Positions 24,601-34,346 are shown, counted from the stretch's first letter. The stretch is 64,000 nt of DNA from Macrocystis pyrifera (GCA_031763025.1 JASSKH010000003.1:6314718-6378717); one strand, 5' to 3'. Notes: generated by a model from the letters alone, not told the origin. A program made the numbers and translations.

Positions 24601-27600
24601 AAAGAGAGGAGAGACCAACTTTACATCGTAACAATATGGCACACTATTTTACGGGGGACATAGTAAATAGGACGAAATATTGTGAGTAAAAATAGGTAAA
24701 TATGCAGGTTTTTGTGTGTACCGTAGGTCCTATTTACCAGGGCTTTTCGCGGGTCAGGTCAAATCTCACGGGTCGGGTCGGGTCGGGTCGGGTCGGGTCA
24801 GCTGACCCGACCCGACCCGCGAGATTTTGAAAGCCTCTTGACCCGACCCGACCCGACCCGCGAGATTAAAAAATGTGTTGACCCGACCCGACCCGACCCG
24901 TGAGATTTGAAAATATCCTGACCCGACCCGACCCGACCCGCGAGATTTCAAAACCTCCTGACCCGACCCGACCCGACCCGCCACCTTCGGATTGACCCGT
25001 GAGACACGGGTTTCATGCGGGTCGGGTCACCTCGAGCCGCGAGAGATATTTATCTTGACCCGCAGGTCCGACCTGCGGATCCGGCCCGTGGGTCGACACT
25101 TCAAAAACAATTTAATACTCATTTTTGTGCCCACAACCGATATGTGGCCTGGCTGTAGTGGGTATAAATGGATGCGGGCATGCGTATAAGGATTTGGCAG
25201 TGTATGAATGTTTGAAAAAGATACCAAAGGAATATTATTGAGTATTCATACGAGAAAAACCTTTGGGCAAGAGAGCGGGAAGTGTTTTGAGCGTCGGATC
25301 CGCGGGCCGGATGCGCAGGTCCGACCCGCGGGTCAGCAGAAAAGAACTTGCGGGTCACGCTGACTCGACCCGCGAGTGACCCGTTTCTCGCGGGTCATGA
25401 CTTGACCCGACCCGTGAGCTTTTCATCACCTCTTGACCCGACCCGACCCGACCCGTGAGATTTGAAAAACTCTTGACCCGACCCGACCCGACCCGTGAGA
25501 TTTGAAAACCTCTTGACCCGACCCGACCCGACCCGTGACATTTTGAACACTTCCTGACCCGACCCGACCCGACCCGTGACATTTTGAACACCCCGTGACC
25601 CGACCCGCGGGTCGGGTCATGACCCGCGAAAATCCCTGCTATTTACTAGGGTCCTTTGTACTACGAGTGTTCTCAACCCTTCCAGGGCAAACTGCAGCGC
25701 CGTTTTGGGGGACAAACTACTTAGAATTTGACTGGTGTGTCCCCAATTCGGGACTGCGGTTCTAACAATAACATGAGAAAATAAGCGTAAACAGCAGCAT
25801 CACATGCTGTATAAAAAATTCCAGTTCGTTTATGCGCCATTCTCCATTGTAAGGCACTTCCCGGAGGGGAACCTTGTCTTCTGCTGTAAGTGCTATTAAT
25901 ACATACACTTCCAAGATATAGAAAAGCGGGGTATGGAGGCTCCTCCCGGGTGCGTCCTTCCATGGATGCTGCGCTACTGGGCCCGTACCCCTCAGGACCG
26001 AAGAGAGCCGTGGTCAAGAATATCGACGGTGTCTGACCCTCTTCGATCTCGTGGCAGACTATTGATATTAAGAGCACGCCCGCCTGCCCTGCAACTGAAC
26101 CACTAGAATGACCCCGAGAAAAATGATTGCTATCATAGGAGATAGATGGTGGCCACAGGCGGCGAAACAGGAAGGGGGGTAAAGGATTAGCAAAAAAAAA
26201 AAAAATCTACCTGGTACGTAAAATATGGAAACAACGTAGTAAGCGCCCAACTGCTGTTGGAGGTGTCTATCAGGAGCAGGAACGGTGCTCCGTCTCGAAT
26301 GGGATGCGTGGTCAATGGTAATCACCAAGGTAAGCAATAAAAGAGTACGCCCCTTACCCCTCCGCCCACGAAAACAAAAACGGACGCGAGCAATGAACGG
26401 TCTGGCAGCATTGGGTAGTTTGGTGGGTACAGGGATAAGTTTTCCATTTTCTCGTTGTTCGCTCAGGCACTAGAGATGCGCATGCCCCGACTTCAGGCGC
26501 CGAGATGCCCCCCCCCCCCCCCCCGGAGAGAAAGAAAGGCAAGCAAACGTCAAGCAAGCTGCAAAGCTCACGGCCTTTTGCATATATATGTTGAAAACCG
26601 TTTTTGTAAACTAGATACTTCGTATGTATGTACGAACACTAACAACGTTATCTTACCCCCTCTGCGGTCATCAGTCCGGGTCGCAACTTCCGGCCCCGAC
26701 CTCCGCAGTACAAGTAAAACACCCTGGATGAATGGCGGCCGCCTTCGGGAACCCTCGCCTTCCACGGAAGAGCGTAACAACAACTATTAAAAATTACGTC
26801 TTTTCACTACAAACGGTCCTCACCTTGACCTTGAAAATCCGCTCGACCCTGAGGCCGTTGGGCTCCTTCTGCCACTTGGAAAAAAACTGCTCCTTCACCG
26901 AGGAGTAGGACGGGTGCCCATTGGTCAGGACGCTCAGCTTGAAACCATTCGCGTTGGATCCAGCCATGAATGTCCGGTCCACCTGGGGTTCAGGAGGGTT
27001 GGCGCACTGCGTGAGAGAGAAAGCAAGACAACGGCACCAGTTGGCGAGAGTGGAGGAAGCACTTGTAAATAAAAGATGCAGATAAATGCCTGGGTAGCAT
27101 GCCACTTGGGGCTTCGTGTTGGCGCACTGTGAGAGAGAGCGAGACAAGTACGCTAGTCGCCGCTCGACAAGGCGTGGTAGTGCAGCGTAACAGAACCTGC
27201 GCGTGAAATCACAACAGGGTTCTTTTCCTGGCTTGGGGACACACCAGGAGAGCCAACATCAGGGGGGGTTACGAGGAGTCAGTATCCCTCGGCCTTTACT
27301 GTGTTAGGTAGACCGTCTTTGTCAGCGCTCCCTTCCCCGTCTGGTGCCCCGGGGGAAACGAGCCGTGCTGCGTTGAGCCGTGCGGCGCCGGCGGCGGTAG
27401 TCATAGTCATGCGTTTCCGCTTATCGCCGAGCGGGCTCTCACTGCGGATAATTCGTACCTATCAACGCTTTGCCCGCCTGCGATAAACTGCCCAAATGAC
27501 AAGACACTATTTGAGTGCGTGCGACCGCGAGCATATCAACCAGACCAATGCGCTGCCGAGTTTCGCGAGAGCTCGGTGGACGCGGTGCGTCGCTCGTTTA

Positions 27601-30600
27601 CCGCGTCCACGAATCCCTCGCCAAACTCGGCAGCGAAGTTGGTCGGAATGGGTGGTATAATCGCAGCCGCACGCACAAGTACTGACTTTCGCTGCCGCAG
27701 TTTATCGCCGGCAGGAAAAGCGTTCATAGAGAAACCAGCTATCCGCAGTAAGCAGCAGTCGGTGAGAGGGGAAAATGGGGCAAGTAGATGCATACGCATA
27801 ATTTGCACCCGCCCGGGCAGGTTGGCGAGTAAAAGATGAGAAAGGGGCACCCTTGCCCCCACATCGCCCGCGTGCCTCCATCGCTTGGTAAGTTTCCGCC
27901 AGTGATGCGCATATAGTTGGAACGACGGGCGAATCAAAATCGACCCGTCAAAACCGACGCAAAATATGATGCGTAGGGCGAAACACTATTCCGCACCCCC
28001 CCAACAACAGTAAAAAACAGCAACAACGACCCATCAAAACCGGCACAAAGCATAGACTGCGCGGGGTGAAACTAATACGTGCGTCCCAACGACCAAAATA
28101 ACAAACCACACAATGAGCATCGGTGCGCTCGAAAAACTACTATATGCTATTGCTACTACTGATACTTGCTGCATCACTATCAATACACACCTCCTCCTCC
28201 CTCCTCCTCCTCCTCATACTACTGCTTATACGCGGCTCTAAAGTCATGGCGCCGCCTTCGTACGCAGCATATGTACAACTCCCACACCTGTGGCGAAACT
28301 AGTTGCCCCTACTACTCTGGAGAAAAAACATCGACGACACCCTTTAGCGGCTCGAGAGAGCCTGCCCGTCGCTCACCAGTTGGCGGCTGGCGGCGCGATG
28401 CAGGTGAATTTCGGCGCAGTAGCCTAGGTTGGCCCCCGTGCGGTTGTGGAGTAGCGTTTTGCTGACGCAGCCGGGGAGGCTACACTGGTCCCGCCCGACG
28501 AGGTGGTGCGCGCCGTGCGCTTCCGCGCAAGCGCTGCTGCAGTAGCCGAGGGGAAGGCTGGTGCTAGGGTCCACCCAGGCGGGCCTGTTTTCGTTCGTTT
28601 CAGATTTCGTTTTGTTTCGTGTTGCGTGCGCGTATTTCATATCAATATGAGTGCGATCGACGAAAGCGTGGGATCGGGGGGGCGGGGACGAACGGAAAAA
28701 AAAAAAAAAAGGCACAGAAAACCCTTGTTTGAGCAACAACAAACAGGGCTTACCAATGCGGCGCTACTATGTACATATTCGTAGTCGTCTGTATCACATG
28801 TGCGGCTTAGGTCGCCTGCCACGGTAAGAGAGGGTTGTAGCACCCAATATTTTTGAGGCATTGTCCTTACTTGGGCGGCTAGCTCTATATACTTCTCACT
28901 CAAACAACCGGCTTTGGGGAAAAAATGCAAGTTGACCCTTTTAGCACTGCAGTCCCGTTTTGAGAACAAGCTACTTCGAATTCGAATAGTTTGCCCCCAA
29001 CACGGGAATGCAGTCCTAAAAGGGCTAGAAGCCCGTTACGTAATCCCACGGGTTGTTTTAGTTGCCGTAAAAAGAGTGTCGAGTTTGCACAAAGATGGGT
29101 GCGATTGCTTTTCAGCTGCTCATTTTCCCTCGACAACGGTAAAAAAGGGTGCTAAAAAAAGTCGAAGATTGTATTTTCGGAAGGCTACTTTCGACCAGAC
29201 TTTTTTCCCCGAAAACGCCTCGTTCGGTAGTAGCAGAGTGGCAAAACCTTCCCCTTTTGGATAAAAAATCGAGATCTGGCTGAAAAATTGACCGCGCTTT
29301 ACCCTGTGCGAACTCAATGCGCTACACCGTATACATGTACACGTCAGAATATTACTATGTACTAAATGGTCTGTTTTTTCCGGAAAAAAAAAAAAAAAAT
29401 TCCGGCTGCGGCCGCGGGTCTTCTCTCGCGCTCTTGGCTGCGTAGCACGCAGGGAGCCCGCGTGTACACCACGACGCAAAATGCGGGCCCTGGCCGAGGT
29501 CCGTGCCGCGTACTCTGGGCCTTCATAGTCGCGAATTATGGCAATTAATTACGGGGAGCCATTCCGATCTGCTACCGACCTGCTAGAGCCAAACACGAAA
29601 ATGGAAACCCCACAATTCAAAAGATATATTAGTGTCTGCTGTTGGCTGCTGCTGCTGTAACATGTCTCATCACACCGCCGCCCCTCGAGCTCTCTACAAT
29701 GAGGCATCCACGGAACAGCAGCAGTCGCTCATCAAGCTCTTCCTTCTGTGACGGTCACGGACGGCGCATTTTTTGTGTGTATGCGTGTGTGGGTCGTGAT
29801 TCCTGGCGACTTATACAAGTAGGAACGAAGACCTACATATATAATTCAAGAGAGCTGCAATTGGATGCTGCGCAGGGGGCAGGACGACCATTTGTACAGA
29901 CTCACACTTCCACGGCATTTCAAAAGCAACCGCGCACTTACGGTACGCACTACAACAGTAGCAGCCGCGGTATAACAGCAGTGCTCGTACATATATGTGT
30001 GTGCAGTGTTCACCAGGAGATACAGTACAATTTTAAAATCCAGCACACGTCGTCGAACCTCGTCCTTTCACACAGCAGTATACAGCAGTAGCACTCGGAT
30101 AAATAGGGATGCTTGATGATGACGCTGCTCCCCCCTTTTCAACTTGTGTCACCCCCGGATTTCAAAGACAACCACATACCGAAGGGGAGCCTTGTAAAAT
30201 TTACCGCTTTGGGTGTAGTTTGAAGGACCGAGTGGTTGCCATATTGATGTCTGAACGCTCCTTATATTTCCGCCTAGAGTGCTAAGCATTGGGTAGCTTC
30301 TCAGTTGAGGAACTTCTGGAAGAGAAAAATGTTTTGCGCTCAAAAAGTGCAACACAATCCCTACCGTACGTAGCACGGCTCCTAGGCTTGTTCGTTGACT
30401 CTTCTCAGCAAAAGAACACATCAGAATGGATGCAAGCAATCAATGGTAAAGCCACCGACTCAGCGGCGGAGCGGCGGGGGGGGGGGGGGGAGGGGTCGAG
30501 CTGCGGCCCTTTTATCCGGACCTGCAAGCGCCCCCCTCTGTCTCTGTCGTGCTTCACGCACCTGAAGCAACGCGGGTTGTTGCAATCGGTCGAGAGATCG

Positions 30601-31739
30601 GCCTTGGCCTGTGCAGCATGCGAACGGCTGCAGTACAGCGACTCCTGCGGGTGTTAAAAAAGGAGAAAGATAGATCGGCGTCAGGAAAAAAAGCTGCAAC
30701 AGCCGTGGTCGTGGCTGCAGACTCGGCGCCCTGCTTTGGAAGCGGACAGCAGTGGCCTCGAAACGAAACAAAACGTGCAACGCGGCTGCCCCCCCCCCCC
30801 GAACGGAATTCAGGCAGCACGATCAGGTCAAAACACGCCGGCGTAGTGTACAACAAGCAATCGTTTGTTGTGCTGTCGGCCCGCAAAAACGGCATCGAGC
30901 GGGGCCAAGCCGAGCCAAGCCCGAGCCCTACCCTACGCGGATTCGGCACAACTCCACAACGCGTGGCACAAGACAGAAACGGGAGGTGCTCGAAATGTCA
31001 TAGTAGGCACACAAGACAGGCCTCGGACACCGTTGCCGAAGCCCATCACGAGGGTCTCATTTTCAGGCCACCAAGGTAGCCAAGACCTCATCAAGTATAC
31101 AGATACCATTATTCCGCTGACTTTGACACGTTTGAAAAAAAGAACGGCATATCTAACAACACACACAAAAAGCAGGGAACAATGGGGTCTACATACAAAC
31201 AGCTTAGATGCAAACTATCTCTCGCCCAAAGGTCAAGTGGCAAAAAGGACTACCCGCTACACCCGAAACGCCACAGAACCACTCCTCCCCCCGCTCCGTC
31301 TCTCAAGGGATGCGTGGTCAATGGTCAAATGACGAAGGCAAGCAACAACTGAGTACGCCTCGCATGCGTCTCGCCAAACACCTCACGGCGCGTCGCGCTT
31401 CGTGCAAGCAATGTCCCTGGCCGGTACAAACCCGACGTGGTCCGTCCCGGCATTTTAGGGATGCGAGGGTCTATGGTCATACGACTACGGCAATGCGTGA
31501 CATGAGCACCCCCCACCCGTGCGCGCGCGAACGCCTCACCTCTCCCGTGACATGGTCGCGGTACACTGCGTTGTGGCAGGCGTGCTGCTGGCACTGCGAG
31601 TTGCCCCGCGAGCCCGGGCGAGGCCACTCCCCCCCCTAGCGGCGGCCATTTCGGCGTGTCTACGGCTGCAGAAATCGTGCACGGTTTGGGTGTTCTGATC
31701 GAAAAACACCGTTCGGGTGCACCCGCGAAGCTGGCAGCG
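15513..31739 (-). CDS. Zinc-finger PARP-type ADP-ribosyltransferase, 5' end not found
   Basis: Eight phase-matched exons give about 390 residues ending at a TGA. The N-terminal part has four fingers of the form C-x4-C-x16-C-x3-(H/C). The C-terminal part is a PARP catalytic domain: VKEQFFSKW, RRFHGTSCSVDCNFFVDL (catalytic His in HGT), a CARPDCSVCSIC cluster, RYGEGLYFSS (catalytic Tyr) and LNHDEVVVYNEDAAIPTY, whose Glu aligns with the catalytic Glu of classical PARPs. By family it moves ADP-ribose from NAD+ onto targets; targets and location are unknown. Introns are 0.9-5.9 kb and hold a LINE, SINEs, MITEs and a hAT-like element. One G-tract indel in the first exon breaks the frame. The start codon and any exons above 31,739 were not found. 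The family call is firm; the full extent is not. Confidence 0.88.
16238..16505. repeat. Tandem duplication of about 130-150 bp
   Basis: Two units share CGGTACAGCAGTCGG, ACGT(C/T)CGA(T/C)CTGTG and CTGTTTTC...ATCCGTG. The duplication lies in the last PARP intron. Confidence 0.65.
16548..16679 (-). CDS. PARP exon
   Basis: 44 codons in phase 0: TWRCMFTASVVVGRPY, then LPDGMCPPQGYDAVIGE. This matches the PARP segment R-x-M-F...V-x-x-G and P-P-x-G-Y-D-x-V-x-G. Acceptor ATACAG, donor GAG/GTGAAG. Confidence 0.92.
17845..17966. repeat. Exact 60-bp tandem repeat, two units
   Basis: ACCACCATCACCAACGCCAC ... GAGCACCGGCACCA occurs twice without a mismatch, next to a (CAC)n tract at 17,827. Intronic. Confidence 0.9.
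18056..18238 (-). CDS. PARP exon with C4 cluster and YGEGLYFS
   Basis: 61 codons in phase 0. CARPDCSVCSICTHGF continues the His-bearing exon and RYGEGLYFSSVSGKANDYA carries the catalytic Tyr. Acceptor GATGCGCAG, donor AAG/GTACCC. Confidence 0.95.
18837..21454 (+). mobile_element. Non-LTR retrotransposon (LINE), 5'-truncated, poly(C) tail
   Basis: The element lies antisense inside the 5.9-kb PARP intron. It starts directly after a C10 run, lacks an endonuclease, contains a reverse transcriptase and a C-terminal Cys/His motif, and ends AAACAAATGAGTACG followed by about 15 C. The last 110 bp recur as 5'-truncated copies elsewhere in the window, which fixes the 3' end. The clade was not assigned. 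Confidence 0.9.
18865..21381 (+). pseudogene. LINE reverse transcriptase, frameshifted
   Basis: In order: pre-RT linker (CNRAVKWWDEEVKEAIRARR), RT motifs LNNRKAAGADQI and FKKGDKADPGNYRR, a break near 19,590, ISEGQAGFRPNRSCVDH, FFLDVQKAYDTV, compensating breaks around the A run at 19,829-19,837 and near 19,960, GCTLSPNLFKIYINDL, MFADDFVGIS (catalytic FADD) and YTYLGVEIS. The tail holds a Cys/His segment CPCGKAIESRTHIVGEC and WWPQEAKQEGDKISKK. Further breaks near 20,520 and 20,750 make it unlikely to be active as read. Some breaks could be homopolymer errors. Such enzymes copy their RNA at a nicked target site. Confidence 0.88.
21477..22000 (+). mobile_element. Poly(C)-tailed SINE, near full length
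   Basis: Begins GGGTTGGCGTCGGTTGGC, about 23 bp after the LINE's C tail, and aligns along its length with the copy at 50,735-51,388. The 3' end is CATGCATGAGATCGAGTACATCTCTCCTACCGAGTACACCCCC. No clear Pol III A/B boxes. Length about 500 bp. Confidence 0.85.
22626..22742 (-). mobile_element. MITE family A copy with TACCTGGTA inserted
   Basis: TATAACGGGGGACCATAG ... CCCCGTAATA. At 22,648-22,656 it reads GTTAATACCTGGTAGGACC where other copies read GTTAATAGGACC, so CCTGG plus a second TA has been added at a TA. The copy is 7-8 bp longer than the norm. Confidence 0.9.
24149..24265 (-). CDS. PARP exon with catalytic HGT
   Basis: 39 codons in phase 0: VPKDVLQKHAHYEKITTN, then RRRFHGTSCSVDCNFFVDLR. 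The His of HGT binds NAD+ in the family. Acceptor ACGTGCAG, donor AGG/GTAAGC. Confidence 0.95.
24645..25660 (+). mobile_element. MITE family A copy split by a hAT-like insertion
   Basis: The left part (TATTTTACGGGGGACATAG ... GGTCCTATTTAC) ends at 24,737. The right part resumes at 25,639 with CTATTTACTAGGGTCC. The last 8 bases are repeated as target duplication. Confidence 0.85.
24738..25638. mobile_element. hAT-like non-autonomous element rich in GGGTC repeats
   Basis: 901 bp. Inverted ends CAGGGCTTTTCGCGGGTC and the complement of CAGGGATTTTCGCGGGTC differ at one base. The flanking 8-mer CTATTTAC is perfect on both sides (24,730-24,737 and 25,639-25,646). CAGGG ends plus an 8-bp duplication are typical of hAT. 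The interior is about ten units of TTGACCCGACCCGACCCG separated by AGATTTGAAAA-type spacers. No transposase. Confidence 0.85.
25677..25765. mobile_element. Foldback MITE family B copy
   Basis: Core GACAAACTACTTAGAATTTG ACTGG...TGTCCCC with inverted flanks. Confidence 0.75.
26130..26352 (+). mobile_element. 5'-truncated LINE copy with TACCTGGTA inserted
   Basis: It aligns with LINE positions 21,230-21,440 (GGAGATAGATGGTGGCCACAGG ... AAATGGGATGCGTGGTCAATGG). At 26,208-26,216 it reads TCTACCTGGTACGTA where the LINE reads TCTACGTA. The C tail is short (CGCCCCTTACCCC). Confidence 0.85.
26824..26982 (-). CDS. PARP exon, start of catalytic domain
   Basis: 53 codons in phase 0: VDRTFMAGSNANGFKLSVL, then PSYSSVKEQFFSKWQK and GLRVERIFKVK. 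This matches the PARP segment with V-x-x-Q-F-x-x-x-W. Acceptor AACCCCAG, donor AAG/GTGAGG. Confidence 0.92.
27441..27748. mobile_element. Long inverted repeat (foldback), about 145-bp arms
   Basis: ACTGCGGATA...AACGCTTTGCCCGCCTGCG on the left pairs with the complement of CGGCAGGAAAAGCGTT...TATCCGCAGT on the right. The centre CTGCCGAGTTTCGCGAG...GGACGCGGT faces ACCGCGTCC...CTCGCCAAACTCGGCAG across a loop of about 13 bases. Arms are diverged. It lies in a PARP intron and may be a foldback transposon or a hairpin RNA source. Confidence 0.7.
28377..28584 (-). CDS. PARP exon, fingers 3 (end) and 4
   Basis: 208 nt. The first base completes an Arg codon from the previous exon. PAWVDPSTSLPLGYCSSACA ends finger 3; CSLPGC, 16 residues, then YCAEIHLH is finger 4. 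Acceptor AAAACAG, donor CTG/GTGAGC. Confidence 0.92.
28936..29024. mobile_element. Foldback MITE family B copy
   Basis: CCCTTTTAGCACTGCAGTCCCG ... CGGGAATGCAGTCCTAAAAGGG, the best-kept pair of ends in this family. Confidence 0.85.
29025..30561. other. Intron sequence, nothing recognised
   Basis: This is part of the 2-kb PARP intron. It contains CAG-type microsatellite traces, TACAGCAGTA at 30,081-30,090 and a G run near 30,477-30,490. No exon or repeat family was seen. Confidence 0.45.
30562..30644 (-). CDS. PARP exon, fingers 2 (end) and 3 (start)
   Basis: 83 nt: ESLYCSRSHAAQAKADLSTD, then CNNPRCF and two bases of the next codon. YCSRSH closes finger 2 and CNNPRC opens finger 3. Acceptor CACCCGCAG, donor CAG/GTGCGT. 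Confidence 0.9.
31293..31518 (+). mobile_element. LINE tail followed directly by SINE
   Basis: LINE 3' tail CTCCGTCTCTCAAGGGATGCG ... CAACTGAGTACGCC runs straight into a 5'-truncated SINE (CGCATGCGTCTCGCC ... GCGTGACATGAGCACCCCCC). The C end is about 20 bp from the PARP exon at 31,540. Confidence 0.85.
31540..31739 (-). CDS. PARP exon, fingers 1 and 2 (start), with G-tract frameshift
   Basis: 200 nt as read. RCQLRGC, 16 residues, then FCSRRHAE is finger 1. CQQHACHNAVYRDHVTGE opens finger 2 in a different frame. The switch lies at a run of 8 G on the minus strand (about 31,629-31,636). One more G would make 201 nt, or 67 codons, in phase 0 at both ends, and finger spacing would equal that of the other fingers. 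A one-base sequence error is more likely than a pseudogene. Acceptor ACGTGCAG, donor GAG/GTGAGG. Confidence 0.8.
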
Positions 31740-31869
31740 CTGCACGTAATTATTGTTAGTATATGGTGCGCAAATCAGGGAACGGGGCGGGGGACGGGGG
31801 CGGGCGAACGGCGGGTGGGCGGGCGGGCGGGCGGGAGGGTTGCTGTAGCTTGGAAGACGGGCGGATGGG

Positions 31870-32090
31870 TGGATCCCCGACTTTTAAATTCCACGTGTCG
31901 AGAAGCGTCGTGCACAGTTTGGGTTCTGGTCGAATAGCACCGTATGATTGCACCCGTAAAGCTGGCAGCGCTTCATCACATATCATTATTAGTGGTGTGC
32001 ACACTAACAGGGGATGGGGGACACGGGGGGCGAGGAGGGAGGCTGCTGTTGCGCACAAGTCGGAACGGACGGATGAACCCGATTTTTAAC
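31870..32090 (-). pseudogene. Decayed tandem copy of the finger-1 exon region
   Basis: A unit of about 215 bp duplicates 31,655-31,870. On the minus strand it still reads RCQLYGC and DQN, but small deletions break the frame and remove the FC of the second half (VHDASRHVE in place of VHDFCSRRHAE). A third, weaker trace (FSSSHAGARG) lies near 32,100. Confidence 0.65.
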
Positions 32091-32859
32091 TCAGCTTCGG
32101 ACGCCCCGTGCGCCCGCGTGGGACGAGCTAAACCCGGTGTGCGATTGATGCTGGTGTTGATGCTGTCCTGCCCGTTCCGGAGCGCTGGCCGCGGCGGCTT
32201 GCACAACACAACGAGTTGCGATCAACACCTTGAAATCTCTTGCTCTTGCGAGCGCGTGGATGACATTCCTTTTTTGTTTTCTTAATGCGTTCGGCTTTGT
32301 GTGCCGCGATCGAGTGCCATGTGAGGACCTCTGAGGGGGGAGGGAGCAGCCGGTGACCACGGCAGACAGCAGGAACTCCAAGATGGCATTTACATGTACT
32401 CCTGGTATGATCTATTAGCGTTCCAGCCCCTCCTTCGTTGCATTTTTTTCAATTTCCGCAAATATTTTATATCCCACCATCTGTGTCCCGTTTGCCACGC
32501 GTCTGCGGTGTGTGCCGTGTGGCACGCGTGTGTGTGCAGTGTGTCACGCGTGGAGTGCTTTCAAACGTGGATACTCCCTGTTGTGCTTCAATTATCTCGG
32601 GGTTCTGTACTGCATGTACTGCAAGTACTATCAGTATGTCCCCCGTCGGTAGCGTTGACACTGCGGGTGCTCGTGGTGCCGAAATACTCTTAATGTGCCC
32701 AGTATAGTTGGAGTATGACGTATACTTCGACCGTCTGTGCACCGTTTCGACAATTCTCAGACCCATTGTTCGGCACAAAACACTCACAGATGGTCCCACG
32801 AGTGGGAGATGGAGCAAATTACTTTCGCTGCGGACAACTCGAGTACTTCGAGCACTGGC

Positions 32860-33720
32860 AGTATTTCGGGAATATGTACTGCGAGTAATCTCAGTACCTC
32901 GAGGTTCTGTCCTGCGGGTATTGCCTGTACTCCAAGTATTTCGTGTTTCGATACTGCGGGCACATATTTGTGTGCTCTCGGAGTTCCGTACTGCTCCTAC
33001 TCTCAGTACTCTCAATAGTTGGGCCTTCTCAGCACTCGCAATATTTTGGCCGCCAGTACTCCAATACTCTCAGTACTCGGACTACGAATTTGTTCTTGAG
33101 CATCCACTACTGGTATCTGTGAAACCTTTATTTTACCCTGAGCGCCAAGAAAATACTTATTTTGCAGGAATATATTTTGCACGTGCTGGGTTTTACTCAG
33201 CCGGTCACAAAGTAATATGTCCCAACCTCGTCCTCACGCAACTGTTTTTACTTACGTTTACGCCGCAAGCATTGGACTGATCGCCGCGAGTTTTGGGTTC
33301 AGGATCAATATCACGAGTTTTGGGTTCAGGATCAATATCACACTCACCGGTATACCCTCTTTTATATTATTGTTGTATCAATGTTACGGGGGACCATAGT
33401 AAATAGGACCAAATATTGTTAGTATAAAGAGGGAAATATACAGGTTTTTTATCTATACCATAGGTCCTATTAACTATGGACCCCCGTAATAGTAGTATTA
33501 TAGTAGTGATGCCCACTATTTCCACAAACAGCAGTATATATTTAGTCTGTCCTGAAAAATATGTGTGTTTGTGTGTTCTTTACATTAACGCTGGGTGGAT
33601 GCAGTTAGTTCTAAACAGGCAGGTGTGCAGGTATTTCATACGAATATTATATATTTCGTTCTTGCGCCAATCCCCTAGGCACCTTTCCGAGGGAACCTTG
33701 TAGTATACTTCTACCAGGTA
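32860..33720 (+). repeat. Segmental duplication, copy 1
   Basis: Shares AGTACTCCAATACTCTCAGTACTCGG, ACCCTGAGCGCCAAGAAA, CACGCAACTGTTT and GCACCT...CCGAGGGAACC with 36,230-37,015. The left part consists of degenerate TACTCTCAGTACT words. A family A MITE interrupts this copy. Confidence 0.8.
33382..33491 (+). mobile_element. MITE family A copy
   Basis: TGTTACGGGGGACCATAG ... CTATGGACCCCCGTAATA. The corresponding place in the duplicated block (near 36,720-36,740) lacks it. Confidence 0.9.
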
Positions 33721-34346
33721 CGTTTCTTTGTCAACCCAATGATATAAAACGTGATATTTTTATGCACCATCCAACAATACATTTTGCGGGCCAACGCCCG
33801 GTCTTCAACTTATTATTACTACTGCTGTACTACGGAGGGGGAAGAGAAGCGGGAAGTTTGCATTATTTGCTTAGATTTTGAAATATTTATTTTCCGATTC
33901 GGGGATGCAATCTGATCGGAACACGCAAATTAAGTAATTAATTTTTCCAACTTCTGTATTTCGTGCTGGAAATATTAATACTTGACTATACTTGTGAAAT
34001 TTCCGTACTCATTCGAACATATCTCTTCGTACCAGCGCTTTTGGGCAAAACGCCAAGTCGTCGACACGGGAAGCCCGGCCAGACACATTGGTCGAGGTCC
34101 GGGCGCGATCCGTGCACTCTGGAGCGCGTGGCGGGCGCTCAAAGTTTTTTTTCCGGTGGGAGTGCCGATTTCCCTGGTTTCAGAACTAGAGGCCTTATTT
34201 TGCACGTACGTACCGGCGAAATGTCGTCATCTTTCATTTTTCATGAGTGTCGTACTTACTTACCGGTATCATTTTTTCTTGCGTTTGAACACACAGAGCA
34301 CAGCATAAGCAGACAATACAGCTGCCAGCAGCAGAGCCAAGAGCCC

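Noticed and set aside
31594..31645. Short intron between PARP fingers 1 and 2 (CTCGCAG acceptor)
   Set aside because: No donor gives the right phase, and an intron of about 50 bases would be far shorter than the others. A one-base G-tract indel explains the frame change better.
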